From: Acidimicrobium sp. BACL17 MAG-120823-bin42
GTDB lineage: Bacteria > Actinomycetota > Acidimicrobiia > Acidimicrobiales > Ilumatobacteraceae
DNA: 10,714 nt
NCBI GenBank assembly: GCA_001438985.1
Contig: LIAZ01000024.1
Location: 1 to 10,714, forward strand
Direction: 5' to 3'
The notes under the pieces are model-generated. The model did no database searches. It had not been told where the DNA came from and saw only the letters and a list, made by a program, of their open reading frames with translations. Shown one piece after another: positions 6,939-10,714 of this stretch; within the stretch, counting starts at the first letter, position 1; the number at the start of each line of letters is the position of its first letter. Position numbers and translations under genes: made by a program.

Positions 6939-7330
6939 GTATCTGGGCATTTGCATTGATTGCCGTGTTGTTTGCGGTGGGCTCCTATCTGTTGATGGAG
7001 CGCTCGCTAACACGTGTTGCACTTGGCGTTGGCGTGATCGGAAACGGCGTCAACGTATTGATTATCGCTTCAGGTAGTGATGCAGGCGAAGCTCCAATTA
7101 TTGGCCGAGAGGGTGTGCTTGCCGATCCATTGCCGCAGGCGCTGGTATTGACGGCCATTGTGATTGGTTTCGCATTGCTCACCTTTCTTATGACTCTTGC
7201 TTGGCGTAATTGGACGATCACCGGCAATGACGAAGTAGAAGACGATGTTGAGGATCGGATGATTACGCGTCGGGCAGAGCAAACAGAAAAGTTGGGCGAC
7301 GTGCCGCATCCCGAGGATGTACAAACATGA
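6935..7330 (+). CDS. mrpC: Na+/H+ antiporter subunit MrpC (MnhC), NuoK-like
   Basis: MrpC is the NuoK-like subunit of the Mrp complex, with three predicted membrane helices at about residues 3-20, 27-47 and 68-90. Characteristic stretches are GVIGNGVNVLIIASG (33-47) and DPLPQALVLTAIVIGFAL (64-81); the DPLPQALVLTAIVI segment is diagnostic for MrpC. At 131 residues it is longer than the roughly 110-115 I expect. The extra length is a charged cytoplasmic tail after residue 92 with an acidic run (DEVEDDVED, 99-107) followed by basic and polar residues. The tail is in frame and ends in the ATGA overlap with mrpD, so it is part of the gene and not a frameshift product. The ribosome site is weak, so coupling to mrpB translation is likely. 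Confidence 0.95.
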   Translation: MSIWAFALIAVLFAVGSYLLMERSLTRVALGVGVIGNGVNVLIIASGSDAGEAPIIGREGVLADPLPQALVLTAIVIGFALLTFLMTLAWRNWTITGNDEVEDDVEDRMITRRAEQTEKLGDVPHPEDVQT

Positions 7331-8811
7331 GCTCGCTCGTTGCATTGCCGATCCTGATACCACTCGTGGCGGCAGCACTGATGCTGGTGGTGCGAAACCT
7401 ATTTGCACAACGTGCGATTAGTTTTGCGGCTCTGTTGTCCTCACTGGCAACCGCGACAGCAGTGTTGGTGGATGTGTGGAATACGGGAGATATCGCAGTT
7501 TCGCGTTTGGGCGGCTGGCCCGGTTCGTTTGCCATCACGCTCGTTTCAGATGGCTTGTCATCAGTGTTGGTTGTGGTTGCACTTGTTGTGACCGCGACCG
7601 TATTGCTATTTGCGGTGGGCCAGCAAACACCCGATGAACACTCTCCGTATTACCACCCGGTGTACATGGCACTCGTTGCAGGAATCTCGCAAGCCTTTTT
7701 AGCCGGCGACTTGTTCAACCTGTTTGTTGCTTTCGAAGTGCTGTTAATGGCAAGTTACGTATTGCTCACACTTGAAGGCAACAGGGAGCAGATTCGATCA
7801 GGAACTACGTATGTTGTGCTCAACATCATCGAGTCAGTTGTGCTGGTGATGGCAGTGGGTTTGATTTTTGCAGCGACAGGTACGGTCAGTTTTGCCGAAC
7901 TGCCCGAGCGTATTGCGGCACTCCCTGACGGTGTCAGGATGGGCCTGCATCTGTTGCTGCTGATCGCATTTGGTATCAAGGCCGCAGTATTCCCGCTCTT
8001 TTCCTGGTTGCCCGACTCATATCCAACAGCACCAAGCTCGGCCAGTGCTGTCTTTGCGGGCTTGCTCACCAAGGTGGGCGTGTATTGCCTCATTCGCGTG
8101 CAAACACTGTTGTTTCCTGGAGAGCTCAGCAATCTGGTGATGGTTGTTGGTGTATCGACGATGGCAATCGGTGTGTTAGGTGCCATCTCGCAACACGACA
8201 TGAAACGAATCTTGTCGTTTCACATCATCTCGCAAATCGGTTACATGGTGTTCGGGCTCGGTATTGGTGGCGCAGTAGCAATCGCTGCGACCATCTTCTA
8301 TCTCATTCATCACATTCCAGTCAAGACGTCGCTATTTCTTGTTGAGGGAATTATTGAGCGAAATACAGGTTCCAGTTCGCTCGACGATGTAAGTGGATTA
8401 GCCCGTAAGTCTCCGTTGCTTGCTGTGCTGTTTTTGATTCCCGCAATGAGTCTGGCTGGGTTTCCTCCGCTTTCCGGTTTTCTTGCCAAGTTTGCGCTCG
8501 TTCGAGGTGGCCTCAGTGCCGAACAATACATCGGTGTGGGCGTAGCAATTGTTGTCAGTCTGCTCACGCTTGTTTCGATGGTCAAGATTTGGGTCGGTGC
8601 GTTTTGGGGTGAGGTGGCGCCAAGCTCTCTCAACAACTCTGGTGGGGTGTTGCGCCAGCATCGTTCAATGGCGTCTGCAACGGCAATTCTGGTTGGCTTC
8701 ACTCTCGTGATTGCAGTTGCTGCGGGCCCGCTGTATGAGTTTGCTACTCGTGCCTCGGATCAGTTGCTCGATATTGAGCGTTACATCTCGGCTGTGAGGT
8801 CTGCATCATGA
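7327..8811 (+). CDS. mrpD: Na+/H+ antiporter subunit MrpD (MnhD)
   Basis: MrpD is the second large antiporter-like subunit, related to NuoM/NuoN of complex I. The 494 residues are normal and would span about 14 membrane helices. Ion-path residues expected in the family are visible: Glu137 in VAFEVLLMASYVLLTLEG, Lys218 in FGIKAAVFPLFSWLPDSYPTAP, Lys249 in LLTKVGVY, Lys293 in QHDMKRILSFH, the HHIPVKTSLFL segment with Lys333, and FLAKFALV with Lys388. With MrpA it forms the two antiporter modules of the complex. GAGG at 7313-7316, 10 bases before the ATG, is a fair ribosome site. Both ends use ATGA overlaps. The neighbouring mrpE, F and G distinguish it from a complex I subunit. Confidence 0.96.
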   Translation: MSSLVALPILIPLVAAALMLVVRNLFAQRAISFAALLSSLATATAVLVDVWNTGDIAVSRLGGWPGSFAITLVSDGLSSVLVVVALVVTATVLLFAVGQQTPDEHSPYYHPVYMALVAGISQAFLAGDLFNLFVAFEVLLMASYVLLTLEGNREQIRSGTTYVVLNIIESVVLVMAVGLIFAATGTVSFAELPERIAALPDGVRMGLHLLLLIAFGIKAAVFPLFSWLPDSYPTAPSSASAVFAGLLTKVGVYCLIRVQTLLFPGELSNLVMVVGVSTMAIGVLGAISQHDMKRILSFHIISQIGYMVFGLGIGGAVAIAATIFYLIHHIPVKTSLFLVEGIIERNTGSSSLDDVSGLARKSPLLAVLFLIPAMSLAGFPPLSGFLAKFALVRGGLSAEQYIGVGVAIVVSLLTLVSMVKIWVGAFWGEVAPSSLNNSGGVLRQHRSMASATAILVGFTLVIAVAAGPLYEFATRASDQLLDIERYISAVRSAS

Positions 8812-9278
8812 GTGGCTCCATTGCACTGTTTGTGTTATGGATTGCAATGATGGGCGAGGTTTCGGTCGCCAATTCCCTTAGTGGTGTTGTGGTGGTTGCA
8901 CTTGTTAACTGGCTGTTTGTGCATAACCACACGCGTTATGTGCTGAGACCATTAGGTGCAGCACGGTTGACCCTGTCGGTTCTGAAAAGTCTCGTTACCT
9001 CAAGTTGGCAGGTGGTGCTTGCAGTGTTGCTGCCAAATGCTCAACGCACGGCAACGTCGGTGCAGAATGTGCAACTGGAGCATGGATCGGCATTCATTGG
9101 CGCGATTGTTGCCAATGCAATCACGCTTACGCCAGGAACCATGAGTCTTGAGTTGCATGCAGAAGACCTCATACTGTCTGTGCATGTATTGGGCGAAGTG
9201 GATGAAGCACGGTTTCGTGCCAACGTGTTGGCTCTAGAAGAGATGGTGGCCAGAGCAGTGCGGGAGCGTAAATCGTGA
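8808..9278 (+). CDS. mrpE: Na+/H+ antiporter subunit MrpE (MnhE)
   Basis: MrpE is a small Mrp subunit with an N-terminal membrane part (two helices within about residues 4-38), an amphipathic or membrane region at about 52-77, and a C-terminal soluble domain. The diagnostic element is ANAITLTPGTMSLEL (102-116); ITLTPGT is the hallmark of the family. The 156-residue length is usual. GAGG at 8795-8798 provides a ribosome site 9 bases before the ATG, which overlaps the mrpD stop by 4 bases. The stop overlaps the GTG start of mrpF. Confidence 0.94.
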   Translation: MSGSIALFVLWIAMMGEVSVANSLSGVVVVALVNWLFVHNHTRYVLRPLGAARLTLSVLKSLVTSSWQVVLAVLLPNAQRTATSVQNVQLEHGSAFIGAIVANAITLTPGTMSLELHAEDLILSVHVLGEVDEARFRANVLALEEMVARAVRERKS

Positions 9279-9541
9279 AACTCGTTGTAACGATATGCCT
9301 GGGCTTATTAGTGCTCGCAGGTGCGTTGGGCGTGGCCCGAATCGTGCGTCGCTCAACCCTGGGCGACCGTGCCATTGCTTTCGACATGCTCACTTCGGTG
9401 TTGACATGTTCGTTGCTGGTGTCGGCGGGTTACTTACGTGATGGTTTGTTGCTTGATTTGGCAATTGTGTTAGGCCTGCTTGGATTCATCGCATCGGTCA
9501 CCATTGCCCGATTTATTGAAGCAAGAGATGGGTCAGAATGA
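9275..9541 (+). CDS. mrpF: Na+/H+ antiporter subunit MrpF (MnhF)
   Basis: MrpF is an 88-residue subunit with three membrane helices (about 3-21, 36-54 and 58-81). The family pattern is clear: GDRAIAFDMLTS (30-41) with Asp31 and Asp37, the latter pair being conserved acidic residues implicated in ion transport, then LDLAIVLGLLGFIASVTIARFI (60-81), which matches the usual third helix ending in an Ala-Arg pair. The start is GTG within a GTGA overlap, with GGGAG at 9262-9266 as a well-spaced ribosome site. It is the only mrp gene here that does not start with ATG. Identification is firm from motif, size and position. Confidence 0.94.
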   Translation: MKLVVTICLGLLVLAGALGVARIVRRSTLGDRAIAFDMLTSVLTCSLLVSAGYLRDGLLLDLAIVLGLLGFIASVTIARFIEARDGSE

Positions 9542-9834
9542 TGAACGATGTGTTCTCGACCTTGCGTGATGTGCTGTCAGCAGTATTCATGCTGTCGGGT
9601 TCGTTGCTGGCGGTAGTTTCCTCTATTGGTATTCATCGACTGGGTTCAACGCGCGCTCGCATGCATGCAACAACAAAACCAGCAACACTTGGTGTGTTGT
9701 TGTGCGCAGTTGGTGCTGCAACGCAGTTTGTTGATGTTTCTGATATTGCAAAAGTGCTCGTTGTTGTGATCTTGCAACTTGTCGGCGCACCAATCGGTGC
9801 ACACATGCTGGGACGCGCAGTCGGAGGCAAGTAG
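9538..9834 (+). CDS. mrpG: Na+/H+ antiporter subunit MrpG (MnhG)
   Basis: MrpG is the last Mrp subunit, 98 residues with three membrane helices (about 11-32, 49-65 and 70-92). RMHATTKPATLGVLL (41-55) is the family's conserved core, and GAPIGAHMLGRA (83-94) matches the usual API-AH-LGRA end. The loop just before the core, generally RLPDVYTR, is RLGSTRAR here, so the Pro-Asp pair is lost. Two adjacent ATGs (9538 and 9541) are both possible starts; the first gives the 4-base overlap seen at every other junction of the operon, the second a TGATG overlap. The ribosome site is weak (AAGAGA at 9523-9528). The gene ends with TAG 9 bases before the next gene. Confidence 0.93.
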   Translation: MMNDVFSTLRDVLSAVFMLSGSLLAVVSSIGIHRLGSTRARMHATTKPATLGVLLCAVGAATQFVDVSDIAKVLVVVILQLVGAPIGAHMLGRAVGGK

Positions 9835-9843
9835 TCTCGATCC

Positions 9844-10714
9844 ATGGATATTCAGAGTATTTTTGGTCTGGCGATTGGCTTGGTCTGCCTCACACTGGGC
9901 GCCGAGTGGCTAGTGCGTGGTGCATCTTCGATTGCTACTCGATTTGGAATCGCACCGATCGTCATTGGGCTCACCGTTGTTGCTTTTGGTACGAGTGCTC
10001 CTGAATTCGCAGTATCCATTGGTGGGGCATTGACGGGTAATTCAGATGTTGCACTTGGCAACATTGTTGGCAGTAATACCTTCAATATTTTGCTCGTACT
10101 CGGTCTGTCGGCCGCAGTTGGCGCGTTAACGATCGAGCAGCGCATCATTAAGCGTGATATCCCCATTCTGTTGGCAATCTCTGTTGTCATCTATGGGTTG
10201 ATATTGAACGAATTGGTTGGGCGTATTGAAGGTGCAGCATTGTTTGCCGGTTTACTTGCATACATTTGGTGGCTGTTGCAGGATGCCCGAAAAGCAGAGT
10301 CGGTCACGGTGGTAGCCGAATATCAAGAGGCTGTTGATCAAGTTGAAGGAGATTCAGTTACTCGGCCTGTGTACTTTCAAGTTGGGCTCGTTGTGGTTGG
10401 CTTGGCGCTTCTTGTTTTGGGTTCGCGTTTCTTGGTCGGTTCAGCAACCAAGATCGCTGAGGCCTTTGGCGTGAGTGATTTGGTTATTGGCCTCACGGTT
10501 GTTGCCGCAGGAACATCACTTCCCGAACTGGCAACATCAGTGATGGCGGCATATCGCGGACAACGTGACATTGCTGTCGGCAACGTGGTTGGCTCAAATC
10601 TTTTTAATACGCTCGGCGTGTTGGGTTCATCAGCAGCGCTTACATCGTCAGGAATTCCTGTCGATCGTGAACTTATCCGCCTCGACTATCCCGTTATGTT
10701 GGCGGCAACGTTGG
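9844..10714 (+). CDS. CaCA-family Na+/Ca2+-type exchanger (YrbG-like), 3' end outside window
   Basis: This is an inner-membrane cation exchanger of the Ca2+/cation antiporter family, expected to expel Ca2+ in exchange for Na+ (or H+/K+). The frame is open to the window end, giving 290 codons; YrbG-like proteins run to about 320-370. Two inverted-topology repeats are evident. Alpha-1 has GLTVVAFGTSAPEF (42-55, Glu54) and GNIVGSNTFNILLVLG (72-87). Alpha-2 has GLTVVAAGTSLPEL (216-229, Glu228) and GNVVGSNLFNTLGVLG (246-261). These acidic residues and GSN asparagines form the ion site in the family. A polar linker (about 146-175) separates the halves. The ATG is the first start after the mrpG stop, is in the same frame as mrpG, and has no well-spaced ribosome site (GGAGG at 9823-9827 is 16 bases away). 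Co-transcription with mrp is likely. The transported ion cannot be fixed from sequence. Confidence 0.93.
   Translation, partial: MDIQSIFGLAIGLVCLTLGAEWLVRGASSIATRFGIAPIVIGLTVVAFGTSAPEFAVSIGGALTGNSDVALGNIVGSNTFNILLVLGLSAAVGALTIEQRIIKRDIPILLAISVVIYGLILNELVGRIEGAALFAGLLAYIWWLLQDARKAESVTVVAEYQEAVDQVEGDSVTRPVYFQVGLVVVGLALLVLGSRFLVGSATKIAEAFGVSDLVIGLTVVAAGTSLPELATSVMAAYRGQRDIAVGNVVGSNLFNTLGVLGSSAALTSSGIPVDRELIRLDYPVMLAATL

Noticed and set aside
4156..8811. The large hydrophobic genes as respiratory complex I (nuoK/L/M/N) or a hydrogenase membrane arm
   Set aside because: The presence of mrpB, mrpE, mrpF and mrpG in canonical order, and the MrpA C-terminal domain, identify an Mrp antiporter. No quinone-module or hydrogenase genes are in the window.
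9640..9680. GCATGCATGC-like alternation and short direct repeats inside mrpG
   Set aside because: Short and explained by the conserved Arg-Met-His-Ala-Thr-Thr codons; not a separate repeat element.
1..10714. Search for CRISPR repeats, insertion-sequence ends, tRNA genes, riboswitches, phage or defence genes
   Set aside because: Nothing convincing was seen on either strand. Coding density is near complete with ordinary metabolic and transport genes, so no hidden system is claimed.

Overview
The window is almost fully coding, with fewer than 100 bases outside genes. It looks like a chromosomal core region of a free-living bacterium of medium G+C (about half G+C by eye). I see no mobile element, tRNA, rRNA, CRISPR array or long repeat. 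Frequent GTG starts, 4-base gene overlaps, weak or absent Shine-Dalgarno sites at the divergent starts, and an unfused seven-gene mrp operon are compatible with a planktonic actinobacterium, perhaps Acidimicrobiia-like. This taxonomic guess is weak: there is no rRNA or other marker here, and the HisA resembles forms I remember from Acidobacteria.

Region 1 (1-2886, + strand) is the distal part of a histidine biosynthesis operon: the 3' part of hisB (cut by the window start), then hisH, hisF and hisA, each overlapping the next by 4-7 bases. HisH and HisF form imidazole-glycerol-phosphate synthase, HisA supplies its substrate, and HisB dehydrates the product. A small cupin gene of unknown substrate follows hisA after 12 bases. 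HisA is the odd member, because two positions normally conserved around the substrate are changed.

Region 2 (2896-4092, - strand) is a class I/II PLP-dependent aminotransferase. It converges on the cupin gene (9-base gap with a small imperfect hairpin) and diverges from the next operon across 63 bases that hold an imperfect palindrome and candidate promoter elements.

Region 3 (4156-10714, + strand) is a complete mrpABCDEFG operon for a multisubunit Na+/H+ antiporter. All six internal junctions are 4-base ATGA or GTGA overlaps. After 9 bases comes a CaCA-family Na+/Ca2+-type exchanger gene that runs off the window end. The cluster reads as a cation and pH homeostasis module: Mrp uses the proton gradient to expel Na+, and the exchanger probably uses the resulting Na+ gradient to expel Ca2+.

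I did not find a clearly undescribed system. The best second-look items are the divergent HisA, the cupin in the his operon, the histidine-rich loop in MrpA, the exchanger linked to mrp, and the short divergent control region.
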